Under the pieces are notes generated by a model that made no database searches, was not told the origin of the DNA, and saw only the letters and a program-made list of their open reading frames with translations. From the NCBI RefSeq assembly GCF_001456115.1, contig NZ_CP013266.1, positions 21,175 through 85,174 on the forward strand: a stretch of 64,000 nucleotides of DNA, given 5' to 3'. A program made the translations under genes and the position numbers. Shown here piece by piece: positions 26,902-35,424 of the stretch. Each line of letters starts with the position of its first letter. Positions within the stretch are counted from its first letter, which is position 1. This DNA is from Sphingobium baderi. GTDB lineage: Bacteria; Pseudomonadota; Alphaproteobacteria; Sphingomonadales; Sphingomonadaceae.

Positions 26902-27715
26902 CCTCCATCGCGAACTCGCCCCCATCTCCGACGCCGCTTGGGCGCAAATCGACCAAGAAGCGACCCGAACTCTCAAGCGCTATCTGGCCGCGCGCCGCGT
27001 CGTGGACGTGCCGGAACCGAAGGGGGCCACGCTCGCGGCCGTGGGAACGGGCCACACCAAGCCGATCGATGCGCCCAGCGATGGCGTCCAAGCCGTGCGG
27101 CGTGCGGTCAACGCCGTGGTCGAACTGCGCGTGCCCTTCACGCTGACCCGCGCGGCGATCGACGATGTGGAGCGCGGCTCCGAGGATTCGGACTGGCAAC
27201 CGCTCAAGGAAGCCGCCCGCACGATCGCCTTTGCCGAAAATCGCGCGATCTTTGATGGCTATGCCGCTGCCGATATCGGCGGCATCCGTCCCGGCGCGAG
27301 CAACGAGCCGGTGCCGCTGCCCACGGCCGTCGCCGGATATCCCGCCATCGTCGCCCAAGCCGTCGATCGGTTGCGCCTTGCCGGGGTCGAGGGGCCTTAT
27401 CGACTGGTGCTGGGCGATGATCCGTTCACCGCGATCAGCGGCGGCAGCGAGGAGGGCTATCCGGTGCTCCAGCACATCAATCGTCTGGTGGACGGCGATA
27501 TCATCTGGGCGCCGGGCATCATGGGCGGCGTCGTCCTGACAACGCGGGGCGGCGATTTCGAACTCGATCTCGGACAGGATTTGTCGATCGGCTATCTCAG
27601 CCACACCGCCGAGGCGGTCGAGCTGTACCTGCAAGAGAGCTTCACCTTCCGGCTGTTGACGAGCGAGGCGGCTGTTTCGCTCCCGACAACGGAAGCGTCG
27701 GCGCAGCCGGCGTGA
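26894..27715 (+). CDS. Encapsulin nanocompartment shell protein (family 1)
   Basis: 273 aa, HK97-fold shell protein. The N-terminus MNNLHRELAPISDAAWAQIDQEATRTLKRYLAARRVVDV is the cargo-binding region of family 1 encapsulins. VELRVPFTLTRAAIDDVERGSEDSDW and QDLSIGYLSHTAEAVELYLQESFTFRLLT are conserved shell segments. The last dozen residues are probably disordered and surface-exposed. The DyP gene immediately before carries the matching cargo peptide. Together they should build a shell of about 24 nm packing the peroxidase. Confidence 0.93.
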   Translation: MNNLHRELAPISDAAWAQIDQEATRTLKRYLAARRVVDVPEPKGATLAAVGTGHTKPIDAPSDGVQAVRRAVNAVVELRVPFTLTRAAIDDVERGSEDSDWQPLKEAARTIAFAENRAIFDGYAAADIGGIRPGASNEPVPLPTAVAGYPAIVAQAVDRLRLAGVEGPYRLVLGDDPFTAISGGSEEGYPVLQHINRLVDGDIIWAPGIMGGVVLTTRGGDFELDLGQDLSIGYLSHTAEAVELYLQESFTFRLLTSEAAVSLPTTEASAQPA

Positions 27716-27767
27716 AGGCGTTGCCGGTTGCGCCGCCCGCACGCGGGCCGCAGCGAGGGGTGGGACA

Positions 27768-28349
27768 ATGATAAGTCTCGTCGGTTGGATCGCCACGATC
27801 GCGACGATGATCGCGGCGATGATGACGGCTTCCAACCTGGGCGCGCGCGTGACGGGCTGGGGCTTCGTGGTGTTCAGCATCAGCTCGGTTTGCTGGACCA
27901 CATTGGGCTACGCCACAGGACAGACAGCCTTGGTTGCCACCAATGGATTCCTGATGCTGACGAACCTAGTTGGTATCTGGCGATGGTTGGGGCAGCAGAC
28001 CAAATATGAGGATGGCGGCCGATCGGCCGAAACAGCCAGCCAAAGATCCGATACGCCGAACCTGTTCACCGCGACCGGCCTGATCGGCATGGCGGTTGAT
28101 GACAAGAGCGGGATGAATCTGGGCCGGGTTGTCGAGGCCCTTATCGAATGTTCGACCGGCAGGATAAACTATGTGGTGATCTCGGACGAGCGATATGCCG
28201 GTCTTGAAGAGACATTGCGAGCGGTGCCGCTCGAATCCCTCAGGATCGGCTACACGCGCATGACGCTGTTGCTGGACGGCCCGAGCTTCCTGTCACAGCC
28301 CGGCCTCAAAAGTCGTGACTGGCCCGCCTTCGCTCCGATCAATCCCTAG
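27768..28349 (+). CDS. Membrane-anchored PRC-barrel protein
   Basis: 193 aa. Three hydrophobic segments occupy residues 3-75 (WIATIATMIAAMM, GFVVFSISSVCWTTLGYATG, LMLTNLVGIWRW). After a hydrophilic linker, residues 100-175 form a PRC-barrel (GLIGMAVDDKSGMNLGRVVEALIECSTGRINYVVISDE). PRC barrels bind protein partners or RNA and often serve in stress or assembly roles. It is the last gene of the frm-directed run. A decayed copy of its start lies at 25707. Function unknown. Confidence 0.75.
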   Translation: MISLVGWIATIATMIAAMMTASNLGARVTGWGFVVFSISSVCWTTLGYATGQTALVATNGFLMLTNLVGIWRWLGQQTKYEDGGRSAETASQRSDTPNLFTATGLIGMAVDDKSGMNLGRVVEALIECSTGRINYVVISDERYAGLEETLRAVPLESLRIGYTRMTLLLDGPSFLSQPGLKSRDWPAFAPINP

Positions 28350-28360
28350 CAAGCGATCGC

Positions 28361-28657
28361 TCACACCAATTGGAGCGCGCGATCATGATCTTGACCGGGG
28401 CCAAGAAAGCGCAGGATCAGGATACGGTGGGCTTCTGGCCGGTAGAGGATGCCATAGCGGCGATAGGAACGGCGACGGATACCGTAGCGCTCATAGCGAG
28501 GCACCAGAGGATAGCCTTGGGGCAGATCGGCAAGGCGACGGGCCGCCTCACGCAATTCCTCAACAAAGCTGATGGCTCTCGCGGGATTGTCCTTTTCGAT
28601 ATGCTCGGCGATGTGATCGAGGTCGGCCAGCGCATCCGGCGTCAGGATGACTTTCAT
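28361..28657 (-). CDS. parE: ParE/RelE-family toxin
   Basis: 98 aa. VILTPDALADLDHIAEHIEKDNPARAISFVEELREAARRLADLP is the typical first half of ParE toxins and IRRRSYRRYGILYRPEAHRILILRFLG the strand-rich second half. ParE members poison DNA gyrase; some relatives cleave mRNA, and the choice cannot be made here. It overlaps the antitoxin stop by 4 nt, and ends 11 nt from the convergent PRC-barrel gene. Confidence 0.88.
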   Translation of the reverse strand: MKVILTPDALADLDHIAEHIEKDNPARAISFVEELREAARRLADLPQGYPLVPRYERYGIRRRSYRRYGILYRPEAHRILILRFLGPGQDHDRALQLV

Positions 28658-28932
28658 TGCGGCTGAGCGCTTGCCCGTGTCCGAATCCTGTCGATGATAG
28701 CATCGCAGGCGTCGTCGAGGTCGTGGGTGCGCCCCGCCTCGGCATCGGCAAGGCCGCGTTCGATCGAGGCGTCAAGATCATGCAGCCACCGTTCGACATC
28801 CTGCGTCTCGCCCTGATCGCGCCGAATGAGATCGCGAACATAATCACTCACGCTGGCATAATGCCCGCTGTCGATGCGGCGCTGGACGTAATCCCGCATA
28901 GGGTCCGGAAGGGAGACGTTCATCGAAGCCAT
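28654..28932 (-). CDS. parD: ParD-family antitoxin
   Basis: 92 aa. The N-terminal ribbon-helix-helix MNVSLPDPMRDYVQRRIDSGHYASVSDYVRDLIRRDQ binds the operator, and the acidic C-terminal helix wraps the toxin. MASMNV leaves two possible starts, 28932 or 28923. Together with parE it gives post-segregational stability between the accessory island and the transfer genes. Confidence 0.88.
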   Translation of the reverse strand: MASMNVSLPDPMRDYVQRRIDSGHYASVSDYVRDLIRRDQGETQDVERWLHDLDASIERGLADAEAGRTHDLDDACDAIIDRIRTRASAQPQ

Positions 28933-28951
28933 AAATCACCTCACTACCATT

Positions 28952-28968
28952 ATGGCAAAAACTGCCAT
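28952..28968 (-). promoter_or_regulatory. parDE operator dyad
   Basis: ATGGCA (28952-28957) and TGCCAT (28963-28968) are perfect inverted arms with spacer AAAAC, about 20 nt upstream of parD. This suits autoregulation by a ribbon-helix-helix antitoxin. The remaining sequence to 29048 shows no gene. Confidence 0.5.
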
Positions 28969-29048
28969 CGGTTTCAAGGCGCCTGCCTCTCTTGTGCAGC
29001 CGATCCGCCTTCGCGTCACCGCACCGACGAGGGTAAGATCACATAACG

Positions 29049-30968
29049 CTAAGCGACCTTTGGCTCGCCTACCATGACAATATGTTGGAAAAGCTTGCTG
29101 GTGCGTTCCCCGGCAGGCGCGGCCATGGCGGCGGCGATCGCGGCTTGGTTCAAGCGATGGTGGGTCGGGGCCGTGCCTCCGCCTCCGGATTGCGGCCCAG
29201 GACCATGAGCAGGCGGGGCCGAGCCAAGGGCGCCATTATCATCCGCCTCGGCCGCGGCGATCACCCGCAGGCTGTTTATCGGTGCGGTGGGATCGGGTCG
29301 AATGTTCGGCATTTGCGGTGCGGGGATCTTGGTCAGCGCGACCATGGCCTTCTCCGTATAATAGCGGATTTTCTTGCCATAGACGGGCGGGATGCCGAGG
29401 CGCAGGACGATCATGTCCTTTTCGGGGAGCTGCATCAGCTCTTGAGGAAGCATCAGGGGCCGGCGCTGATCGGATTCCGATACCGAGCCGCCCCCACGGC
29501 CCCACATGCCGAAGGAGCGCGACTTGGCGCGAAACGTATAAGTGCCAAGCCGTTCGGAAATATCCTTCGCATCATCGTTGGTCGCGGGGCGCATGACCAT
29601 TTGGACGCCGCAGTTGGATTCAATCTCCGTGGCGACTTTCGGCCCATAGACGTTCTCGAGCTGCGCTCCGCTCTGGATGACGGGGAGGAGGCGAATGCCA
29701 TAGCCGGCGACATAGCTGAAGCCATTGGCGATCACCGACGCGCGGCCGAGGCGCGAGAACTCGTCGAGCAAGAGCAGCAAGCGAACCTGGTGCTTGTTGC
29801 CCGAGGGCAGCTCGCGGACATTGAGGTCAATGAGCTGCTGGAAAAGCAGGCCATAGATCGGTGCCACGCGATCCAGATCATCCGGCGAGACGCCGAGATA
29901 GAGCGAGATCCGCTTGTCGCGGAACTCGCGCAGATCGAAATCGCTGACAGCCGTTGCCGCATCGACATAGGGGTTCAGCCACAGATTGATCTTGGCGGTG
30001 ACGGACTGGCGGGTTGACGTGAAGGTATTGGCCGAGGCCATGATCCAATCCCGCAGCGCCGACACGCACGCCCCTGATAGCGGTTTGCCCTCCCGCTCGC
30101 GCTGCGAGATGATTTTGGGAAATCGCTTTTGTGCATCGCCGGCGGCGAATTGGCGGTAGATTTCGCCGATGGTGAAGGGGAGCGCATCGTCGCCATCATC
30201 CACCGTGGCGGCGACATAGGCCGCGACACCGAGAAACGCCGTCCTTGCGCTTTCCGCCCAAAACGTCTCGCCCTGCAGGGGCAGGGGAAAAAGCATGACG
30301 CTGATTTTTTGCAGCTCGTTGACGACTTCGACCTGATCGCGTCGGTTGATGTACGCGAGCGGGTTGTAGCGGCATGTGCGACCGTGGGCATCGAGCGGGT
30401 TGAACAAGAGTGTTTGCTGGCGAAGGTTCGTCATCCGAAAGCCTGCTGTCGCCGCCCAATTCTCTTGCTTCACATCGAGGACGACAACCGAATCCGGCCA
30501 TTGGAGAAGGTTCGGGATCACGACGCCGACGCCCTTGCCGGCGCGGGTGGGTGCTTCGAGCAAGACATGCTCGGTTCCCCCAAAGCGCATGAACTTGCCA
30601 TTGATGCGGCCGAGGAGAATGCCGGCATCCTCCAAGAGCTTGGCCTTGCGGACCTCGCCGATCCGCGCCCAGCGGGCTTCGCCGTGGAGCTTCTGGCCCG
30701 TGAAAAGCGACGACACGATACCGATCAGGCAGACCGCGAAGGCGATGAAGAAACCGGCGAGAAACGGCTTCCACACGATCGGCAAGTGGCGCATCGACCA
30801 TAATGCACCCGGAACGCGCGCCCAGGGCGTGTGCGCCGAGAGGAGATGCGCCTTCCAAAGGACCACCACGGCGCCGATCGCGGCGCTTATCATCAAGCCT
30901 ATGATGACGAGGAACGCGATGGCGGCCGGCTCGGACGCCCCTTGGTTGCGAACCATTTTGCCGCTCAT
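29049..30968 (-). CDS. virD4: Type IV coupling protein (VirD4/TraG)
   Basis: 639 aa. Two N-terminal membrane helices (about residues 15-40 and 68-88) are followed by LEAPTRAGKGVGVVIPNLL (Walker A) and SVVVLDVKQENW, then LLLLLDEFSRLGR (Walker B). The C-terminus is Gly/Pro/Ala-rich. It forms the inner-membrane hexamer that receives the relaxase-DNA complex and feeds it to the VirB channel. It is the last gene of the T4SS operon, 21 nt after virB11, and not next to the relaxase. MSGK and MVRN are alternative starts. Confidence 0.93.
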   Translation of the reverse strand: MSGKMVRNQGASEPAAIAFLVIIGLMISAAIGAVVVLWKAHLLSAHTPWARVPGALWSMRHLPIVWKPFLAGFFIAFAVCLIGIVSSLFTGQKLHGEARWARIGEVRKAKLLEDAGILLGRINGKFMRFGGTEHVLLEAPTRAGKGVGVVIPNLLQWPDSVVVLDVKQENWAATAGFRMTNLRQQTLLFNPLDAHGRTCRYNPLAYINRRDQVEVVNELQKISVMLFPLPLQGETFWAESARTAFLGVAAYVAATVDDGDDALPFTIGEIYRQFAAGDAQKRFPKIISQREREGKPLSGACVSALRDWIMASANTFTSTRQSVTAKINLWLNPYVDAATAVSDFDLREFRDKRISLYLGVSPDDLDRVAPIYGLLFQQLIDLNVRELPSGNKHQVRLLLLLDEFSRLGRASVIANGFSYVAGYGIRLLPVIQSGAQLENVYGPKVATEIESNCGVQMVMRPATNDDAKDISERLGTYTFRAKSRSFGMWGRGGGSVSESDQRRPLMLPQELMQLPEKDMIVLRLGIPPVYGKKIRYYTEKAMVALTKIPAPQMPNIRPDPTAPINSLRVIAAAEADDNGALGSAPPAHGPGPQSGGGGTAPTHHRLNQAAIAAAMAAPAGERTSKLFQHIVMVGEPKVA

Positions 30969-30989
30969 AATGCGATCCTCCGCTCGAAT

Positions 30990-32000
30990 CTAATCGCGAG
31001 GCTTGCCCGCAGGATCGAACCACACTTCCGTCATACGATAGCGCGCCGGCTTCCCGTCACCTGGGGGAAGGCGGTGCATCTGCACGACGATATCAACCAG
31101 CGAGCGCAACAGGGCGCGGATGTCGTGCCGATCGAGATCGTTGCCGCCTTCCGATTCCTTGACCAGCAGCGTAAGCTGTTCCAGCGCACCTTCGGCCGTA
31201 TTGGCATGGACCGTGGTTATCGAGCCTGGATGGCCGCTATTGACGTTGCGCAGATAGAAGAAGGCGGTGCCGTCGCGTAGCTCTTGGAGCAGGATGCGAT
31301 CGGGTCGCATACGCAACGCCGATTCCAGCAATTCCTTTGCGCCAGCTTTTTGAAGGCCCTTTCCGTCCTTAGAATACATCATGTGGACGTGGTTGCGCTG
31401 TGGCACCACCAGCTCGCGGGTGTCTTCGATCGTCAGGATGCGCTCGTAATCGGGAATGAGCCTAATCAGGCCCTTGGAGAAGCTCGTCTTGCCGGAACCC
31501 GTGGCGCCGGAGATCAGGATATTTTTGCGGGATTCGACCGCGAGCCGGAAGAAGCCCTTCCAGTCGCCGGCCTCGCGAAATCGCATCAGCGCGGAGTCGA
31601 CCTCTTCATGCAGGCCATGAGCGCGGACCTCACTGAAAAGCCCGGCGCGGTCGAAATCGTCGATGTCCATAGAGACGCCCGACGCTTTCCGGATCGTGAT
31701 CGAGACGAAGCCCCGCTCCACGGCAGGGGGGACGACGACCTGCGCGCGCTCGCCTCCCGGAAGAACCGAGGAGACGATCGGATATTCGGCGGTGACATCC
31801 TGTTTGGTCAGACCTGCGATGAGCTTCGCGAGCGTCATGAGGGCCGCATTGTCCAATGCCGGCTCCTTATGCCATTCCCAACCGTTGCGCGTCTCCAAGC
31901 CGATCAGGCCCGGCTCATTGATGACCAGCTCCGTCACGTCCTCGCGGGCTAGGTGACGCTCTATCGGCGCCGCATTGTGCTGGTATATCGACGACGCCAC
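30990..32000 (-). CDS. virB11: VirB11 traffic ATPase
   Basis: 336 aa. ILISGATGSGKTSFSKGL is Walker A (about residue 165), ILTIEDTRELVVP the Asp box, LRMRPDRILLQELRDG Walker B, and GHPGSITTVHAN the His box. It is the cytoplasmic hexameric ATPase at the channel base that works with VirB4 and VirD4. Three nucleotides separate its start from the virB10 stop. Confidence 0.94.
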   Translation of the reverse strand: MASSIYQHNAAPIERHLAREDVTELVINEPGLIGLETRNGWEWHKEPALDNAALMTLAKLIAGLTKQDVTAEYPIVSSVLPGGERAQVVVPPAVERGFVSITIRKASGVSMDIDDFDRAGLFSEVRAHGLHEEVDSALMRFREAGDWKGFFRLAVESRKNILISGATGSGKTSFSKGLIRLIPDYERILTIEDTRELVVPQRNHVHMMYSKDGKGLQKAGAKELLESALRMRPDRILLQELRDGTAFFYLRNVNSGHPGSITTVHANTAEGALEQLTLLVKESEGGNDLDRHDIRALLRSLVDIVVQMHRLPPGDGKPARYRMTEVWFDPAGKPRD

Positions 32001-32003
32001 AAA

Positions 32004-33293
32004 TCAGCGCCTCAGTCGCACGTCATAGACGGACCGGAAATCGAAATCCTTGGCGACGAAGATTGCAGCCGTATCGCCCTGATTCTTCTTCAGGATCGGC
32101 TTGATCTGCATGGTTTGGTTGAGGACCGTCTGTGCAGTATTGCCCGGAACCTGTGTCGAGTAGGTGCCTTCGCCGGCGACGGCGCGACTGGCGATGTTCG
32201 ACGCATCTTCCAGCACCGAGATCACAAGCCCCATGCCGAAGCGCGCCCAAAACTGCGTATCGACGCCTCCCGGCAGGCCGGCGCGGCCAAGGCTATCAGC
32301 CGCAGGCGATCCCAAGTCGATCGCCACACCGCGCGGCGTGAGTGCGCGCGTCCATAGGACGAACAAGCGAGCCTGCCCCTGTGTGATGCCGCCCGAATAT
32401 TGCCCCAGCACCTTCGTCCCTTTGTCGAGCAGGACGATGCGACCATTTTCCGAATAGACGTCATGATTGATGACGCAGTTCACGAAGCCCGCCTGCGTCG
32501 AGTTGATGGCCGTCTGCAGAGTGCAGGGTATGACCGTGCCAGCGCTCAACAGAAGGCTCCGATCGGGGATCACGCTCGCCCGTACTGTCTGGATCGCCGC
32601 ATGGTTGAGCTGATCGCTGAAATCGGTCGATCCCTTACCCGACGGGCCGGCATCATCATTCTGCCCGAAGCCGCTGGCCCCGAAGTTGCGCGGGCCGCCT
32701 GGCTGGCCTTGCCCTTGGCCCTGCCCATCGCCTTGAGGCTGGCCATTCCCTTGCGGTTGCTCGGCCGAGACGAGGCTTGTCCCCGGTGATCCGGCGGATG
32801 CGATACCCGTGCTGCCGAACGCCATGATCGGCGATCGGCGCGCAGCATCCGCCATCGAGCGTGCCTGTTCGGCTCGCTTCTGCTCTGGCGTCTCCTGACC
32901 ATTCGCCGACACCGGCGCCGGATTCCCGTTCGCATCGGTAGCCTGGTTAGGCGTCGCCGCGATCGGGCGGCCGAACATATCGGTTTGCGGGGCATTGGGT
33001 TGGCCGAGCTGGCCGGCGAGCTGCGCGCGCTGCGCGTTCGGTGATCCCATCACATCGGCCACGGCCCGATCGCTGGCTTTTGCCGGCTGCTCGGCGGGCT
33101 TTGCGGAGCCGGAATGGTGGAATGCACCATAGCCGATCGCAATGCCGCCCATGGTGCCGATCAGTGCGAGGCCGGCGCCGAGGAAAGCGATATTTCCCCA
33201 ACCGCCGCTGCGCGCAATGGGGCTGCTCTGCTCGCTGGGGGGGACGGTATCGGCGCCGACTTCGCCGCCGCGGTCAATGAGGTTATCGGCCAT
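32004..33293 (-). CDS. virB10: VirB10 scaffold protein
   Basis: 429 aa. A cytoplasmic N-terminus is followed by one membrane helix (about residues 34-55, IAFLGAGLALIGTMGGIAIGYG), a Gln/Gly/Pro-rich periplasmic linker to about residue 200, and the TrbI-type beta barrel (SLLLSAGTVIPCTLQTAINS, DKGTKVLGQYSGGITQGQARLFVLWTR). It spans from inner to outer membrane and relays ATP-driven change to the outer pore. Confidence 0.93.
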   Translation of the reverse strand: MADNLIDRGGEVGADTVPPSEQSSPIARSGGWGNIAFLGAGLALIGTMGGIAIGYGAFHHSGSAKPAEQPAKASDRAVADVMGSPNAQRAQLAGQLGQPNAPQTDMFGRPIAATPNQATDANGNPAPVSANGQETPEQKRAEQARSMADAARRSPIMAFGSTGIASAGSPGTSLVSAEQPQGNGQPQGDGQGQGQGQPGGPRNFGASGFGQNDDAGPSGKGSTDFSDQLNHAAIQTVRASVIPDRSLLLSAGTVIPCTLQTAINSTQAGFVNCVINHDVYSENGRIVLLDKGTKVLGQYSGGITQGQARLFVLWTRALTPRGVAIDLGSPAADSLGRAGLPGGVDTQFWARFGMGLVISVLEDASNIASRAVAGEGTYSTQVPGNTAQTVLNQTMQIKPILKKNQGDTAAIFVAKDFDFRSVYDVRLRR

Positions 33294-33294
33294 C

Positions 33295-34302
33295 TTACTG
33301 CCCCTTCACTTTACGTTCGACGATGTTGGAGACGGTCCCCGTCCGATCGCCGCGATCGTTGCGAGGGGGCGCTTCATTGTAGATGCACAGCACCACGTTG
33401 CCGCGACGGAGCCGAAGCTGCCGATAGACCGCATGGATCACGACAAAATCCTCGCGCACGTCGTAGGGAACGATCGTCTCGGTCCCGTCCACGTCAACGG
33501 CAAAAATTGAAGGTATGTCGGCGTGGCCTGGGTAGCGCAGCACCGTGAACTCGCCATTGTCGGAGATCTCGGTGGGCTGGAGCGAGGAGTCGCCCTGCAC
33601 CGTGTAATTCATGTTTCGCGTTCCTTCGATCACGGCATGATCGAGCGCGGCTGTGGTGATGTTGTTTTCGACCGCGCGCGCGGCCTGTACCTCGGCGAGC
33701 TGGGTCTGAAGCGTCGCCATAGCTCGCTCCTCGCGCGGGTAATGGAACCGGATGCCATACATTGCCTCGCCGGCGCCGAGAGTGAGATTGAAATGATAGG
33801 TGCGCGGCGCGCCGTTGACGTTGGTGACGACGATCAGGTTGGTTCCGCCAGCCTTCTCGCGCGGCTTGAGGAACACGATGTTGCCGACGGGCGCGATTTG
33901 CCATGAGATCGTGTCGCCCAACGCCGCCTGCGTCACGGTTTCATTGGGGCCGAACTGGATTTCGATCGCATGGCGAAAACTGCCCACGATCGTCACGACC
34001 TGATCGGGATCGTAGTTGACGTTGCGGACCCGCGCATCCTTTGGGCCAGGAACGGGCGTCTCGGATGCGATAGCCGGATGCGGAGCGAGCGTGACGGCCA
34101 CGGCCCCAACGACCGAGAAGACGACGAGCCGGTGCCACACCGCCCCGACACCACGCCAGAAACGGCTTTTGGCGCCGCTATCCGTCACCACCAGCTTGCT
34201 TGCCGGAGGCGAGAGGCGCTCGCCCAGCTTCTTGCGGAGCGCGGGGAGGAAGGGGATCACGACGCGATCGGCGCCGTCCATGGTCTTCGGCTGTTCGGTC
34301 AT
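33295..34302 (-). CDS. virB9: VirB9 outer-membrane core protein with N-terminal extension
   Basis: 335 aa. The VirB9/CagX region starts near residue 90 (VRNVNYDPDQVVTIVGSFRHAIEIQFG) and ends with DFVVIHAVYRQLRLRRGNVVLCIYNEAP. The export segment (VVFSVVGAVAVTLAPHPAIAS) lies unusually deep, at about residues 62-82. The start at 34302 has a perfect GGAGG 6 nt upstream and follows the virB8 stop by 1 nt. So about 60 cytoplasmic residues seem genuine, or the signal is used internally. It forms the outer pore with VirB7 and VirB10. Confidence 0.9.
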   Translation of the reverse strand: MTEQPKTMDGADRVVIPFLPALRKKLGERLSPPASKLVVTDSGAKSRFWRGVGAVWHRLVVFSVVGAVAVTLAPHPAIASETPVPGPKDARVRNVNYDPDQVVTIVGSFRHAIEIQFGPNETVTQAALGDTISWQIAPVGNIVFLKPREKAGGTNLIVVTNVNGAPRTYHFNLTLGAGEAMYGIRFHYPREERAMATLQTQLAEVQAARAVENNITTAALDHAVIEGTRNMNYTVQGDSSLQPTEISDNGEFTVLRYPGHADIPSIFAVDVDGTETIVPYDVREDFVVIHAVYRQLRLRRGNVVLCIYNEAPPRNDRGDRTGTVSNIVERKVKGQ

Positions 34303-34303
34303 G

Positions 34304-34981
34304 TCACGCCTCCGGGTCAGAGCGATAATTCACGACCTGGAAGCCGAGAGGATTCAGGTTGCGATCCTTCTCATGCTCGGGGGCCGTGGTGAACTTGAAG
34401 GTCATGATCGCGTTCCAGTTCTGCGCGACCGGCGTGTTCTGCCCCATCGTGATGATCTTCGTGTAGCGGACTTGCGCCACGGTCGGGCTCAGGAAGCTGA
34501 TCGTGCGGATTGCGATCGAGACGAAGCCTTTGTCGCCGTAGATGTTCGACGGGGCATTGCTGTTGCCAGATTGAACGCCGTTGAGATAACGGCCGCCTTC
34601 AGCCTGGTCGCTCATTAGCATCACCGTATAGGCGTTCTCACGAGCTGCATCGTTCAACCAGCCCTCGCGCAGCCGCACATATTGCGAAATGAAATAGCGA
34701 TTGACCGCATCGTCGTAGGTGCGGGGCTGAGGCCCCTTGAGGGCCGTCACGATCTCTGCCTCGCCCGAGGTCTTATCAACCCGGATCACATAGGGCTGTA
34801 CGGTCTTGAGAGGTGTGAGCATGACGACAGCCGCCACAGACGCGACCGCGAGCGCACATGCCCCTCCCGCGACGGTCCACGCCACGCGCCGGGACTGGAT
34901 CGCCGCGCGCATTCGGTCGTATTCCCACGTCCTCGCGCTTTCGAGGTATTTTTCCTTATCTTCTGCCTTCACCGTAGCCAT
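34304..34981 (-). CDS. virB8: VirB8 inner-membrane assembly factor
   Basis: 225 aa. One membrane helix at about residues 33-55 (VAWTVAGGACALAVASVAAVVML) is followed by the NTF2-like periplasmic domain (PYVIRVDKTSGEAEIVTAL, YFISQYVRLREGWL, VRYTKIITM). It is the assembly platform that contacts VirB9 and VirB10. The start at 34981 has AAGGG 9 nt before it; the frame is open 14 codons further. Confidence 0.92.
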   Translation of the reverse strand: MATVKAEDKEKYLESARTWEYDRMRAAIQSRRVAWTVAGGACALAVASVAAVVMLTPLKTVQPYVIRVDKTSGEAEIVTALKGPQPRTYDDAVNRYFISQYVRLREGWLNDAARENAYTVMLMSDQAEGGRYLNGVQSGNSNAPSNIYGDKGFVSIAIRTISFLSPTVAQVRYTKIITMGQNTPVAQNWNAIMTFKFTTAPEHEKDRNLNPLGFQVVNYRSDPEA

Positions 34982-34997
34982 GGCGTCGATCCCTTCG

Positions 34998-35369
34998 TCA
35001 GCAGGGGAGGTAGGACAGCGCAACGGCCCGCTGGGACGTCCCCGGCGCTGACGGTAGAGTGTTCATGGCGCCTCGCTTCGGAGGCGTGGCGGGTTCCTGG
35101 CCGGCGTCGGGGGCTGATGCTGGCGGCGCCGGCAGCGGCGCCGGGCCGGGGACATCAGGTGCGGGCGAGGCTGCCGGTGGAGCCACCATGGACTGTCCGC
35201 CTCCACCTTGCGATGCGGGCAGCGGGACAGGGAGTGTCGGCAGAATCGTGCCGTAGAGATTGGCGGGGCGGCGATGCTTGCCGTCGCATACCGGAGCGGG
35301 CTTGATGTGAGTCCCGGTGCATCCGCTAAGTGCGAGGGCACCTAACGCCACGATAGTCAGCCTTTTCAT
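34998..35369 (-). CDS. virB7: VirB7-like lipoprotein
   Basis: 123 aa. MKRLTIVALGALALSGCTG is a lipoprotein signal with the lipobox LSGC. The mature chain is long for VirB7 (usually 40-60 residues) and mostly Pro/Ala-rich (PAPDVPGPAPLPAPPASAPDAG). Position between virB6 and virB8 supports the role of lipid anchor for VirB9. The start 35369 is set by the signal peptide. Confidence 0.75.
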   Translation of the reverse strand: MKRLTIVALGALALSGCTGTHIKPAPVCDGKHRRPANLYGTILPTLPVPLPASQGGGGQSMVAPPAASPAPDVPGPAPLPAPPASAPDAGQEPATPPKRGAMNTLPSAPGTSQRAVALSYLPC

Positions 35370-35424
35370 AGAATCTCCGTCCGTCTTTTCCGCGATGTTC
35401 CCAAGGTTCATGAGTGGAGAGCGG

